A DNA stretch of 64,000 nucleotides from Nissolia schottii. Lineage: Eukaryota > Streptophyta > Magnoliopsida > Fabales > Fabaceae. The translations under genes were made by a program, and so were the position numbers. Position 1 is the stretch's first letter. Each line of letters starts with the position of its first letter. The DNA lies in the NCBI GenBank assembly GCA_003254905.1, contig QANU01046441.1:110665-174664 (forward strand). The letters are read 5' to 3'. A model generated the notes under the pieces. The model searched no databases, was not told the DNA's origin, and saw only the letters and a list, made by a program, of their open reading frames with translations. Shown piece after piece: positions 13,901 through 26,779 of the stretch.

Positions 13901-14248
13901 GAATATTACATTCCAACTTGTGTTATTTTCACCATAATTAATAGATTATTGTAATGAAGTACTTTTCTTTTCTAAGGGGATACATTTATTTGACACAAAA
14001 TTTATTACATAAGAGTAAGAAATTTATCTGATGCTTTAGATTAAAATAACTACATTCGTGTAAATTTTACTATCGTAAATTTATTTAATTTAATTTCAAG
14101 TGCTTGATTCCTTTATGTAAATGATTTGTGTTTTTTTATCAACTGTTAAAAAGAAATATTATAGTCTAGTTGTTACGTAACTTATGTCGCCAAAACACAG
14201 TTACAAACCTCGCCAAAACATAGTTACAAAACTTTGTAAATAATTTTT

Positions 14249-14690
14249 GTGTGTGTTTGAGAAAACTAATAAATTAAGCTTATTTCAATAATTGCCTATT
14301 TTAATAATCATTTTTTATATATTAATTTATGTTTGAATATTTTAGTTGAAAAGTGATTTTAAGATAATATACTTTATTTGGATTGTATGAAAAAAGTTGA
14401 TTTTTATGGTAAAATTACAAAAAAAAGTATGAAATAATTTATTTATATTATATAATATTAACATGTAAGGTCAATTAAGTAAAAACATAACAATCCTAAA
14501 ATAATCAATTTCAGCTTACAATCAAAAGTGCCAAAATTTTGCTTTAGATTATTTTTTATAAACAACTTAAAATTTATACAAAGAGTTGTTTTTAAAACTG
14601 CATTTTTTGCCAAACAAGATGAATGTTGGTAAAAGCAGTTTTTTCTTGAAGAAAAAACGGCTAAGCCATGTTCCCAAACATGCTTACTTG
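14249..14690. mobile_element. Possible degraded MITE
   Basis: The left side (TGTGTGTTTGAGAAAAC) and the reverse complement of the right side (AAGCATGTTTGGGAACATGG) are similar, with AT-rich DNA between them. Ends and target duplication could not be fixed, so the call rests on weak inverted similarity only. Confidence 0.3.
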
Positions 14691-15505
14691 ATTGATTAAA
14701 TTAAATACAAAATACATTTTCATAATTTAGTTTGTTATATAATCATATATTTAAATGTTTGAAACTTGAAAATTAATTTAAATCAATTCAAAATTAAGAC
14801 AAAATAATCTCAATATTATATAGACTAATTATTTTAATTTTTGTTAATAAAATTTGATTATACATTATTACGAAAAAAATTTATCAACTTTAAGTTAGTA
14901 TATATATATATATATTAAAAAATTAAATTGATAAAATATGAACTCATGAATCAATAAAAAATGATCCAAATAAAAATAAATTAATATTTTATTAACTCAA
15001 AATGGTACTCAACCCAAACGGTCCAATCCGACCGTTTGACACCTCTACTGTTATTCGGGGCAGGAGCCACAACATGCTCCCCCACAATTCTCCTACCATT
15101 AGTGCATGATTTGATTCTTTATGTAAGAGAACCAATCACAACCCTTGGAGTTCCATTGTTTCATGTAATTCAACGGTAAAGAGGATCCATGTCAAGTATA
15201 TATTTTTTAAAACTTTGCTCCAACCAAAATAGCCAATTATGAATTTGAATAATGTAAAAAAAAAAGTACACATTTTAATGTTATATTTGATTAAAAAAAA
15301 TTAATTTCTCAAAGGTGCATTTGTGTGACGATATATTTGTTTAGAAACCAAATTATAGGCCTTTATTTAAAAAAAAGGGGGGGTGGTCAAAGGGTCAATT
15401 AGACCGTCCAAAAATTTCAAGTGAGGTGTCCCCTGAAGTGAATCTAGTGGTCGCGTCCACTGGACAAAGAAATCAACGGCGGAGATTCAACTAACAACTT
15501 TCCCC

Positions 15506-15513
15506 TATAAAAA
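15506..15513 (+). promoter_or_regulatory. TATA box of the TPR-like gene
   Basis: TATAAAAA lies about 190 bp upstream of the chosen ATG at 15696, preceded by a CCCC stretch. A start site about 30 bp downstream, near 15540, would give a leader of roughly 155 nt. Confidence 0.6.
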
Positions 15514-15695
15514 CTTTCAAGAACAGTGTGTTGACCTTTGGAGTCAGCGAGTGTTAACGAGCGAAAATCGCGTTCCCCCCAAAATTTTCCCTATTAACGA
15601 GTTACAAAGGCCGCGAATTTTAGGGTTCCACACAGAGAAACAGAAAGAAAGAGAAAGAAAACCACTTCCATTTCCATCACAATCATCAAATTCCC

Positions 15696-17032
15696 ATGAC
15701 AACACCAACCACCATGCTTCTTCGAAGCTCCTCTTCGTCTTCGTCTTCGGTGCTCAATTCGTGGCTCCCACACTCTAACCACTCCTCTCCCGAACCCGAA
15801 ACCCTTCATCAGATCTCGCGAACGCGCTCCATTTCGCTCTCGGCTTCATCGTCTCCTCTGTCTCCGATTGATGGCGGCTCCGCCGGAAACAGACTGGCGC
15901 GGGTTCTGTCGGAGACTGATCTCTCTGTCTCCTCGCCCAAGCATTGGGTCGGTGGTGGTGGTCCTTCAAGAACGTCGTCATTGGGTCCTGCATTGTTCGC
16001 GTTCTCCGAGTTGGACGAATGCGAGGGTGTAGGTGCAGGTGGCGGCGGCAGTGGAGGGGATAACAATGACGGTGGAGGCTCGGGGTTCTGGGATTCCAAT
16101 AACGACAATGATATCACGGACGTGTATTACCGGGCGATGATCAAGGCGAATCCCGGGAACCCGATCTTTCTTGGAAACTACGCAAGGTACTTGAAAGAGG
16201 TACGTTAATGGCACTTGCATTAGGTTTCCTCATTGTCGATGTTACTTGCTCAAAAAAGGCTGTATCTTTGAGTTACTATTTTTGGGATGATAAAACTTCA
16301 AATTCTGAAGAATGAGAATACACTCATGCTCCGTTTAGAGTTTGGAATTTTTTCTTTTCTTTTTTGTCTGGGGATGTTTATTAGGGTCTAATAAGTGTGT
16401 TGATTTGGGGAATGATGGCAGGTTCGCGGGGACTATGATAAAGCAGAAGAGTATTGTGGCAGAGCAATTTTGGTGGATCCGAATGATGGAAACATGCTGT
16501 CCATGTATGCAGACTTGATATGGGAGTCCCATAAGGATGCTCCTCGAGCTGAGTGTTATTTTGATCAAGCAGTTAAAGCCGCCCCCGATGACTGGTAAGA
16601 AAACAATGAAACATTCATTCTTGGTTTGAATTTGCTTTGAGATTCTTCAGATATGTGTGGTGTGTTTTCACTGAAATGATTTAGGATTTACTAATCTTTA
16701 AATATTACAATAGTTGAATACTTGAATTCCAAAAGTTACTATAATTTTGAACACAAGCTTTTAGTTCAATCATTGGGATGGGAGGGCCTTAGATCAGAGT
16801 TTCTGTTTGCTGTAAAATGTTAATGTTTCTACAGTAATCATTGTTTAACTCATTCTTGGAATTAATGGAATGCTGTCTTTGTTGTTGTAGTTATGTTCTA
16901 GCATCCTACGCCAATTTTCTTTGGGATGCTGGGGAAGATGATATAGTGGAAGGAGATTCCTCTGAAAATCCTCCTAGTTTCGTCCATGGAGCTGCTCCAC
17001 CTACTCCTCCAACTTTAGCTGCAGCTGCTTAA
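15696..17032 (+). CDS. TPR-like superfamily protein
   Basis: Three exons, 15696-16199, 16422-16594 and 16891-17032, with GT-AG junctions, give 819 nt, 272 residues plus stop. The N-terminal half is Ser-rich and probably disordered, followed by a Gly/Asp/Asn-rich linker (about residues 105-140). The C-terminal half holds tetratricopeptide-like helices: DVYYRAMIKANPGNPIFLGN, then DYDKAEEYCGRAILVDPNDG, then RAECYFDQAVKAAPDD, then YVLASYANFLWD. This matches the plant family of short TPR proteins with a variable N-terminus (relatives such as At5g20190/At1g80130, from memory). A protein-interaction role is inferred; no enzyme motif is seen. The ATG at 15696 is used; a second in-frame ATG at 15714 is an alternative. 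The protein ends in an Ala run just before the stop. Confidence 0.88.
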
Positions 17033-17875
17033 GCTTTGTCTTCTGGTGTCTGGCATTCATATGACTTTCTAACCTTTGCTTATATGACATTTCACCTTGT
17101 GAATTTTTTTGGCCGATGAAAATAGTTGCAATGGTTTATATTACCTTCTTATCAGATGTAGATTCATGTATAGGAGAATAAAAGAGGGGGGCGGGGGGTT
17201 TCTCTTTTCCCTTTTGATTCATGTGTCAAATCTCTCCTCTGGCAGGCTTGTGTAATGGGAAGAATAATGACAGTTACACATTTTTGGAGATTTATCATTT
17301 ACCCGTGCAAGTATTGGCAGATTTTTTATTCTTTAGGCAGCTGGTATGATATAGTGACAAATCAAAATCTGATGGGGTATTAGATTTAGGGCGAACCATA
17401 TGTTTGCAAATACTAAATTTTATTTGTGAAACATTTCTTGGCTTGTGTTTTATTCTCTGAAACTGTAATGGTAGATTCATGCATAAACTATTGCCATTCA
17501 GCCTTTAAAATAGAAGGTTTAGGGATGGTATATTAATCCTTGCCAAGTGAAAGTGTGAAAAAGTTGCAGTCTTAGGAATTCCTGCAGAACGGTATGTTCT
17601 TGCATCTTCTTCCTTCCTGCAAAAGAGAAAGCTTATTTGTATTTGAGGCAAACACAGATTTTCAATTTCGTTGATTTGTTACAGTACATTTTATATCCCT
17701 AGAAGTTTCCTAATAATCTACAGGTTTCCCATGTTCTGCCATGGTGAGTTTTTGCACTGAAGAGATAGTTCATAAGAAACAACCTAGTTGAGGAAGCAGA
17801 GTTATTGCTTTCTTGCCCCCACTATCTACACTGAGTGCTATCTTACGCTCATTTTATTACAGCAGAACTAGTCCA
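17033..17875. other. Convergent 3' intergenic region
   Basis: This stretch separates the stop codon of the plus-strand TPR gene from that of the minus-strand transporter gene and must contain both 3' UTRs and both poly(A) signals. It is AT-rich with a G-rich run near 17186-17200. No other gene is seen. Confidence 0.6.
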
Positions 17876-20075
17876 CTATAGGATCCAGAACCAGCCAAGC
17901 ACTGAACCACCAACCAAGCCGAATCCAAGGAACACAGTCATAACAATAGCTGATAACTCTGATTCTGATAATGGCACTGACTTGGGTGCTAGAATCATTA
18001 GGACACTGGTGAGGTATCCGTTGGAAAATCCTAGCAGAAATGTGAGAACCACCATTGGTACTTCTGTTTTCAGCCACATAGGTCCATGAAGACAAACAAT
18101 GAACAGTGGATAGAATAGGAGCCTGGCTGTGGAGGCCCATATTGCCCTTGTGATAGATTGTAGCACATAGAAGGCAGTTAATGACTTCCCAATCAGATCA
18201 GCTAGATTGTAAACTGTTATCAGTAAAATAGGATACCAATCCTTAAGAAGCTTGGATTCAAGATCCTCTGCAATAAACCCTGGGAAGATAGACAGAGTCA
18301 CTATATAGATTATAAAAATCCCAAAAGCTGGTCCCTTAATTTTTCCTGTCACTGTCCAAAATTTTGTCCCGGAGCATAAGGTGTTCTCATGTTGAAGCCT
18401 TTGATAATACTGCTGCATGACTGGTAGCTTGTACTGCAAGTTGCTAAAGACTATGCAACACAGGAGGAAAATAGTAGCAACCATGAAATACAAGTGGGCA
18501 CTTATTTGTAGGCCCTTTGGGGTTTGTGGGAGTGATGCCTTAGTTATTATCCTCAACACTGAAATTATGATACCTGTCACCCAAAAAAGACTTTGGTTAT
18601 TAGTATAAGCATGAACTTTGGCATAACCAGAGTCATATTTATAACTGACTTTTCTCTATGTAGACATATCTTAGATTTAATTTACTGTAGCAACAACTTT
18701 AGCTGTTGCATGTTGAAACAAGAGGCGACAACCCAGCAAAAACAGTTTATCTTAAGCAAAAAAAGCTGCAAGGGTCAGTCATAACTTCAAAAGTCAGTAC
18801 TATTTATATAGTTTTTTTGTTGCTACCTGGTATCTCTACCCTATTACGAGGGAAGGAGACTAATTCCTCAGGTGTAGTCAGGCTTAACGTCGGGCTTAAC
18901 AGTAGTATTTATATTTTAACATGTTTAAATGACTAATTAAGTGGTCCTTGATGTTATCTTGTAGCATCGTTTCTGTTTTTGATCTGATATCATTTAGCGT
19001 GGTTTCAACAGATGGATAGGATTACCTATTTATGAAAGGATATGTTGAGCAGTTTACATAACAATATCTTGTCGCATAAGTAGGATACACTGCTAAGTTA
19101 AAACCAAGGAAACTAGACTCTGGAATCTACTCTTATTTTATTTTCCGGTAACATTCAAAAGCTTCTACGTACTTGAAGACAAGTTTTTTAGGCTCCCTTA
19201 GAGCAGAAGAAAAGTTTTACTTTGTTCCATTTATCATTTAACATCTTAGCTTTGTTGGTCGTTGTTGTTTTCTACTTGTACTACACATTGAATGAAAAGA
19301 CCAAAGTGTATACAAGTAAATAATAAAACACAAGAAGACTTTGACCACCGAAGAGTTCATTGTGACTAAAAGTATGCACTGTAGTTTTGTTTAAAACTGC
19401 TTTCTATTTTTACATGCTTCATCCTATGTAGAGCTTTTATATACCTGAGAATTTGTTCAAATATAGAAAAGAAACGTAAGGGAGAAAAAAGAAGGTAAAA
19501 TTGAAGTTCAGGGGTGGCAAGTTAAATTGCCTTGTACCTGATGAAGCAGTTCCAGCAAAAACAGCTTGCATATACTGTTTTGGGAGCTTTCCAGCTGATC
19601 CGATCAAGCTTCCACCAACCAAGCCATCTGACAAACCACACACTACAACTGCTGCAACTGTCAAACCATAGGCACCACTTGGTCTCTCTTTCACCTTGGT
19701 GCTGCTTGAGGCCCAGTCAATGACAGGTGGCACCATGAGAGACAGAACGAACATTGAGAACCCCAAGTTCATTCTCAGCCTCAATGTTGTCTTGCTCCAA
19801 CCCCCCCAACTCATCATCATCAGAAGCACCATCACAGATGAGATCATGTAAGCCACTGAGAAAACCTTCTCCATGTGATTGGTTGGGTAGAGGTATGCAA
19901 AATAGTCAACTGCTGTGATCAAAGCATTCCAAGGAAGCAGGTTGCCGGCACCAAGCAAGAAATGGATCATGTAAGCAACCCGGCATGTGTCTCTCCTCTC
20001 AACTTGATCGCTGGTGACCTTAACAGCTTCCATTTTTTCTACCTTTTGGCCTTCTTTCACCTTCCAGGCATTCAT
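17876..20075 (-). CDS. ENT8: Equilibrative nucleoside transporter, ENT8-like
   Basis: Two exons, 19538-20075 and 17876-18573, separated by a 964-bp GT-AG intron, give 1236 nt, 411 residues plus stop. The ORF is almost all hydrophobic helices, about 11 as in the SLC29/ENT family, which moves nucleosides across membranes by facilitated diffusion or proton coupling. Family marks: LLPWNALITAVDYF in the first helix region (Trp-Asn at residues 49-50), VCGLSDGLVGGSLIGSAGKL in mid-protein, NLADLIGKSL, and GFSNGYLTSVLMILAP near the C-terminus. The start is the ATG at 20075; an open TTG/GTG extension upstream was ignored. Sequence flavour fits Arabidopsis ENT8 (At1g02630) better than the ENT1 or ENT3/6 groups, judged from memory. 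Substrate and membrane are not shown by sequence. Confidence 0.92.
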
Positions 20076-20213
20076 CACCAAAGTATATTATGATATTTGA
20101 ATAGAGACAGAGGGTGTCTGTAGACAGGGTAATAATAGGCTTTGCCAAAAACTCTGGCTTAAGCGTGCTATGCAGAAGTTGCTACTGTCAAACAAGTGAC
20201 TGATAAAGGTAGC

Positions 20214-20223
20214 TCTATTTATG
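20214..20223 (-). promoter_or_regulatory. Possible TATA box of the ENT8-like gene
   Basis: On the minus strand CATAAATAGA lies about 140 bp upstream of the ATG at 20075. Spacing is typical for a plant TATA element with a leader of about 110 nt. Confidence 0.45.
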
Positions 20224-22905
20224 CTAGTGCTAGTTTGTGACTAATTGACACTTTGCATTTACATGTATATAAATATAGGCGTGTACACACATGTGATTGA
20301 TGGGCCTGGGCTTGGAATAGATTTGCCTAATGTATGAAGAAGAAAAATTGTGCTGTGTGGGGACAGCAACGGATGGGTGATATTAGATATACCATTTGGT
20401 CATAAAGTCACACACATGGGGTTGCTGCCTTACAATCAATCTCACCGTACTTGACATCAGATTTAACATAAATTGGATGATAGTTATTCATCATAATGAT
20501 CCTCTCAGACTAAGTATTGAGCCTTGTCTTGCAGCCTAGTTACTCCACTAGTTGCCAAAAGATCTTTGGAACAGGTTAAAAATTTAAAAGTGGAGGTAGA
20601 TCAAGTGATCTTACTCCACCAATCAGTGGCTGTGTTCACACATGATGTGAGAGTAGAGTAGTCAATGGAGTCATGGAGGGAGAAGAGAAAGAAGCACAAA
20701 GACAAAGGGGCTTGTCAAGCATGACCTTTCTGAAAAGAGAAAAAGGGGTCCCTTGCAGCGTGTCACAAGGTTAATAATCAGTTTAACTCGGAAGAACTAG
20801 ATACTGTTTCAGAGAATTTATACAGTGGAGAGATTACACATATGTCCTGTTTGATCATCTCACTTGCCTTTATCCCAGGCTTTTTTTTCAACATAATGGT
20901 AGTTTTTTAGGGTACCAATCAGCCCTAGAACCATAAGGCCTTAAGGCACTGACCTGAGACATCATTATTGAAGAAAAGTTTAAGTTGAAATCACTAATAA
21001 AAGACTAATAATGTGTTATCTAGGTAGAAGGGTTGGGTTCCTTAAGCATGTGGTCTTGTGTTCAATCTTGAGATTATGTGTATAAAAAAAATATTATTAA
21101 AAATTATTCCAAGTGCCTTATCATTCATTATAAAAATCAATCTCTTATAAGTTGGGCGAGCGAAAAGTATAAAAACTAAATGACAAAGTTGAAATTCCTA
21201 AACATGGCATATAACCTTTATGGTTAATTGCATTGAGTAATGTGGAGCTGCTCTTTATGTCATCACCCAATGATAGTGATTGCTATTAGACTTAAACCAA
21301 ACAGTGTAATACAAACTGGATGGACAGAAATTATAGACTACTATGAAAACAGTAACAAAGCGCCCTCTATGTTGCAATTATGTGTCAAGAGTCAAGGTTT
21401 TCTCTAACATCTTTTTTGTTCGTTTTAGCTTCCGCCGTTTTTGTCTTTTTCGCTCTCCATATAATTCAACGTCAAATCAAAATCAGAGATAATTCCTTGG
21501 TCATAGTATTTCTTAAATATAATGTAGCCTTAGACAATGATGCAAAAATGGCTTATTGGCACACAGCATAAAATTACAGTAGCAGCAGAAAATGAAGTGA
21601 ATCAGTAAGGTGAATATTTGATAGCATACCTTATTATGTGTGTGGGAAGAGGGAACACATTTTCAAGGCGTGAGAATCACGTGATTCTATGGCGTTTCCA
21701 GATATATACTCCCTTGTCTCAAACTCCCAATTAACAATTAACATCAATCATAATCATAATCAGAAGCTGATAAACTAAGATCACGCCACACTAAAACAAA
21801 AATCTTAAAGCTCATTTAAGTCTTTTCCCATGCACCTTGTCGGGCTTTACAACTTTTAAATGGTTGATAGAAGACGACAAAGTATCAAAAGTTACATGCT
21901 CCTCCAAGAGTAATGTTAACTGTGATCAAGATTATTCATCATATAGAGAAAGACACAAAACATTTAGTAGTGATTCAAAACTCTCTGTTTCTTTCTATAA
22001 TCTCTATTCTTTTTGTCCACTTTTAATGTGTACAAATAGCACTATTTGCCTTACAAAGATAACTTCCTTCCCTATGCTATGTATATCATTGTCATTCCTA
22101 CTTGATTAAGGGATTGATAGAATAACCATGAATGACTACTCTTGTCGTTTTTCTCACCCAAATTAAATTACCAATAGTTTCCAATATTAGATAATGTTAT
22201 TCCAATCAATTCATGATGAACTTCAACTTTTGCACTTAAAATTATTTATGACCTCCATTTCTTGGGAGTGGTCAAATGCTCTATAATTACACCTTTCTAT
22301 CTTACCAATAAGCAGAGAGTGCAAGGAAATAAAATAAAAAATGAGAAGTAACAAGACCTGTCACCAGTTTTGCACAGCTAAAGTAAATGGATCATTGATT
22401 GGCAATCTTTGAACATAGTAGATATGCATAATAATTAACTTAAAGATAAGAAGTTCATGATTATTTGTTAGAACTATTTGCACAAAGGCAAGAAAAGTAG
22501 AAGGGGAAAAAGTTGCACTTAGCTGTGGTTTCAAAAGGAAGTTCCCTCTAGTCCTTTTAAATGCCAAAGGGCCAAGGATTCTTTTATCTCATAGTCACAT
22601 TCACATAGTATCATACATTTCTGCCAAATCCTCATTGGCCAGTGAAAATAGAATATTCTTTAGGGTACAAACACATTATTGTTTGGGCAAAAACTTAGAA
22701 TGATGTCCAATTTTAGGTGTAAAGTCCACAGCCCTCAGAAAGAAGAAGAAGAAGAAGAAAATCTATTGGTACCAAAGAAAGAGGGTATAAGCCAACCACT
22801 TCTTTAAGAATCAATTGGATTTGTGGCCTTAACTTGGAGTATGTGGATACCCACTTGTTTATTTATGAGATGAAAAAAAGCGAATTATGTCATTTTGTCT
22901 GGCCG

Positions 22906-22906
<1 letters not shown>
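20224..22906. other. Upstream intergenic region with a SINE-like fragment
   Basis: No gene was recognised. Near 21020-21090 a stretch has weak A-box (TCTAGGTAGAAGGGTT) and B-box (TGTGTTCAATCTTGAG) resemblance followed by A-rich DNA, typical of a decayed SINE. A GAA microsatellite is at about 22740-22760. Several short frames are open, none with homology. Confidence 0.45.
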
Positions 22907-22942
<36 letters not shown>

Positions 22943-22944
22943 NT

Positions 22945-22980
<36 letters not shown>
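22907..22980. repeat. (TA)n microsatellite with an N
   Basis: Two runs of alternating TA, 22907-22942 and 22951-22980, are separated by one undetermined base (22943) and TCCATCA. The N marks an unresolved repeat length in the assembly. Confidence 0.95.
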
Positions 22981-22983
<3 letters not shown>

Positions 22984-24074
22984 CCATTTTCTTTCATATA
23001 CTTTACTATATATTATGGAGCACCAAATTTCGTGCGTTTCATCATGTACCATAACTTGCCAGTGCTCGACACATCTTTACAAAAATTGAGAATTTTGATT
23101 CATGAATGTAAGAAGTTTGTGCTTTGTAGGGGTATGCCAAATTCAACGCTTTCTTCCTTAGTCATACACAAATGTTGGTGTTGCTAAAAGCTTTTCCACT
23201 CAACTAATTGAAGTTTTTTTCTATGTCAACGCTTCCTTCCAGCATCAGCTGTATACACAGAATCTTTCTTAGTTTCTCTGATTACTGTTTAGGTTTGTAA
23301 TACGAGTGGATAACTTGACATGTGCGAGCGCACTAAATCATGTGCAGCTCAAAGGTCTTACACACCCAAAATAAAGTTAAGAATCTGTAGATTTAATTTA
23401 TATATCACTGAGTTAATAAAAAATTGATTTATTGATATTGCTACTGTTGGATATTTTTGTAACCCAAAGATAGAGTCAAAACGATTAGGACGCTAAGTCA
23501 CGTATCACATTAACATAATACAAATTCAAATTTGTAAACTTGTGAGAAAAGTTGCTAGGATGAATTGAAGAGAATGAATTATGCAGAACTATAGACATGA
23601 GTGGTGAATGAAAAACACCACCACGAAGGCTCTTTCGAGAACGATTCAAAGATCTGTCATTGTGGCTTTATCAAACACTCTTAGATTTTTCAGACACTCC
23701 AAGTCTATTTCGGGTTCTTTCTATTTTTCTTAGTCTCTAAGGTGTTTTAGATTTGGTGTTCTTGGGTTTTCTCTGCTCTTTCTTGGTTTTAGAGGTATTT
23801 TTAAAAGATGAGTTTTAATGTGATTGATTCTCTCTCCTCTATTTAATGTGTCACTTTTTGTCCATTGGGTCTCTCTTACTTTCCAGCTCAAAATCTCTTT
23901 CATTGACTTTGTCAAACCAGTTTATGTTAATTTCTTACTGAGGACGATGCTAGGGTGTTTTACACTCCTTTGTGAACCCATATGACTCCAAACTTTCTTA
24001 ACATGATTTGGGCTAAATCCTCCTTCATTCAAAATTAAGGTTATTGTCTAAAATGTGTTAACATGAGTCTCTCT

Positions 24075-24320
24075 CTCTCTCTAGAAGTTGTGCGCTATAG
24101 TGATCGGTCTATCCGATGAGCCTTCTTGGTGACCTCGATCGGAGAGCTTCTCTTTCCTTGAGACGGTCATGTTTCCCAAAGTCAATCGCTCAATACTTGT
24201 ACAGTTCCCTTTTCAGACCCAACTCGCTCTATAAGAGTAGTGGGCTACGTAGCGTTATTCACATTGGCCTCCAAGAAATGCCATTACCCGATTCATGTAC
24301 TCACCTTGTTGACCCATAAT
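24075..24320. other. GC-richer island of possible organelle origin
   Basis: This block, just after a CT repeat, has clearly more balanced base use than its AT-rich surroundings. It is dense in strings such as GATCGGAGAGCTTCTC and GGGCTACGTAGCG that look like plant mitochondrial spacer DNA. It has no long ORF with homology. A nuclear copy of mitochondrial DNA is a guess from composition only; retrotransposon debris is the alternative. Confidence 0.3.
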
Positions 24321-24779
24321 TAGTGATTCTTGATGGAGGTAAATTGGGCTTCTAATTATCCAATCCCAAGCACTAGAAAAAAAAACATTGGTAAATAAAG
24401 GTTAAATTCTTATTATTTGGTTCTTCCGGTCATCAAAAGCAATGACAAATCCCTTTTCATACTGTAGGCCAATTTTGAGAGTAGATACTAACCACAAATT
24501 TTAAAGTTACCCTATATCTAAAACAAGGGTCAAAACCTCAATATTTAGTTAACGAAATTGAGTTCTTACCAGCTCATCTCACTTAATGGGTAGGTTTAAA
24601 CAAACCATGCTACCCATATATATATATATTAAAATGATTTATCAATATATATATATATATATATTCGTATTAAAAATGTCACATATATACAATCACCAAA
24701 AAAGAAATATATTACATATTTTTATGTTAACATTTATTCAGTGAAATACATTGATTTTCCGTTACCGTTACCCACACAC

Positions 24780-24985
24780 TCTTGACACCAACCAGCTCAG
24801 TCCTTTTCGTCTTCCTTGTTTTCCCGCCGTAACTTGGCTACTCACTCAACGGAACTCAGTGCACAACCGAGTCGACTCAGTTGGACCGGAAGAAATAGGC
24901 GCCGAAGGGAGGTTAACACAATCGCGGGCAATAAATCGGCCGTTTGTATATATCCCCATTTGCCGTTACTGCCACTGAAGATCAA
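24780..24985 (+). other. Isolated 5'-UTR-like GC-rich block
   Basis: A block rich in pyrimidines and CG dinucleotides (CGTCTTCC, CCGAGTCGACTCAG, GGCGCCGAAGGG) is followed by T-rich intron-like DNA (TTTAGGTCTCTCACTC...). This is the look of a plant first exon and first-intron start on the plus strand, but no matching coding exon follows before the transposon at 25.3 kb. It may be the leader of a lost or interrupted gene. Confidence 0.3.
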
Positions 24986-25769
24986 GTTTAGGTCTCTCAC
25001 TCTTTCGTTCTCAATTTCTATTTCAATTTTCTCGCGTTTGAAACCAATCTCTAACTTCATTTTTGTTTTTTCCTATTTAGTTCACGAATGAGTTGTTTGT
25101 TTCTGTTTTCCAATCTAGGGTTTTTTAATTTTTGATTTACTTTTTTTAATATAACGCTTGTTGAGGAGATAGAAATCAAGAAATGAGTATTTGACCAATA
25201 ATAATCCTCATTATTGAAAGGAACAAACTCCTCTGAACCAGGTTCACACAAATCTTCCAATACTTAGGTTGACTATGACCCACTATTAATTTAAAGGATC
25301 TATTTGTATTCCCTGATGGCAAAGCTATAGTTTTAACTACCGAAAATGCTCCATGTATACCCAATATCCATACACCTGTATATACACTACTGTTCTATAC
25401 GGTTTCATTGTCAATTAATACGGAATACAGTGGACTTTCCTTATTTAAAAAATACGCACTCCCACGCGCGCTTTAATTTGAATCAGAATCTTATACGTGA
25501 TGGTTTCTCAACCATATCGTAACAGAATCATCCTCAACCACCTCTGAAGCAAAACACAAGCTCCATGGAAACCATAATCATCCATGGAAATCAAAGTTTT
25601 GAGTGCAAATTCGACAATCAAAACTTATACAATCGTAATCTCAGTTGGTTGGTGATCGAAAATGGCAATACAAGAATCTGTGGTAATTTTTGGACCTTTT
25701 TTTTTATGCATATCCATGGAGAGTGTTTGATTGTTGACGATGATGTGAAATTATAGTGTTCTGAAGTTT

Positions 25770-26710
25770 TATATGACAGAAAATAGAATGTACAAACTTT
25801 AAATTGGCATAAGTGCAAACATTAATAGGGCTTAAGCACAAACATTATGAGCGCGACACAGGTCATGCCTTGTTCGAGGTACGGAACGTGCATTTTGGCA
25901 CATCGCCAACATTTGAACAATTAATACATATATATTATCATTTTGATACATTTTTGGTAGATATCATCATGAATAAACTCTAGGTGGTGTGATACGCAGT
26001 GTATGTTTGTCACAAATGCACGAAAGGCAGAATATGACTTGTTGTAGAATGTGCAAACTTTAAATATGCATAAATGCAAACATTAAGTGGACATATGTGC
26101 AAACTTTATCCACAAGGCCACAGAAATGTTTTTGTTTTTTAGGAAGAGGATGTGCATTTTGGCACATTCTCAGTCTTTCAACAAATAATACATAAAATAA
26201 AACAATAAATTTTTGACACATTGAATTTTTATTAGCTCTAATGATTAAACATTAGATGATGGGATATCACCATAATGTCTCTGTAACTGATGCACAAAAA
26301 TGAAGATTTTGATGTGTAGTACAAGCTTTAAGTGGGCATAAGTGCAAACATTAAGTGGACATATGTGCAAACATTATGTATAAGTCACACACAAAATGTC
26401 TTTGTTTTTAGGAAGAGGATGTGCATTCTGGCACATTCTCAACTTTTCAAGAAATAATTCATACAACATTGTATGCATTTTTTTGACACAAATTGAATTT
26501 TTATTTACTCCAACGATTAAATACTAGAAAATGTGATGTAATGATTATTTGCATGTCAAAAATGCAAAAAGAATGGGAATCTGATATATAATACAAACTT
26601 TAAGTGCGCATATGCGCAAACATTAAGTGGGCATATGCTCAAACATTATCCATAGATCACAGATCACATTCTCAACATTTCAACAACTTAATCCACGAAA
26701 CAAAAATTGA
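25770..26710. repeat. Four tandem units of about 260-270 bp
   Basis: Four diverged units begin near 25791, 26050, 26321 and 26591. Each opens with three copies of a CAAACTTTA/CAAACATTA motif spaced about 20-25 bp. In most units this is followed by AGGAAGAGGATGTGCATT, the small palindrome-like TGCATTTTGGCACA, and ATACAT-rich DNA. The array lies beyond the 3' end of the Ulp1-like gene and inside the element's left TIR. Confidence 0.8.
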
Positions 26711-26779
26711 TTCATTGCAGATTATGTGGCCGAAACAAAAATTTTCATATATTTACTGAAGTATTTACAATAAAAATGG

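Larger units (their letters stand above)
8650..15505. other. Gene-free AT-rich intergenic stretch with MITEs
   Basis: No coding signal was recognised over nearly 7 kb between the SOS2-like promoter and the TPR gene promoter. The contents are transposon debris listed separately (9744-10126, 10268-10940, 14249-14690), a GC-richer island around 9230-9350 of unknown origin, and a partial repeat ending GACACCTCTACTG near 15045 that resembles the end of the 10268 element. Short ORFs here are chance frames. Confidence 0.7.

Noticed and set aside
15551..15778. Upstream open frame overlapping the TPR leader
   Set aside because: It has no ATG start, shares no homology, and overlaps the real exon in another frame.
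15775..16220. Minus-strand frames opposite TPR exon 1
   Set aside because: Shadows of the GC-rich Ser/Gly coding exon on the other strand.
22834..23187. Frame reading IYIYIY...
   Set aside because: Translation of a TA microsatellite.
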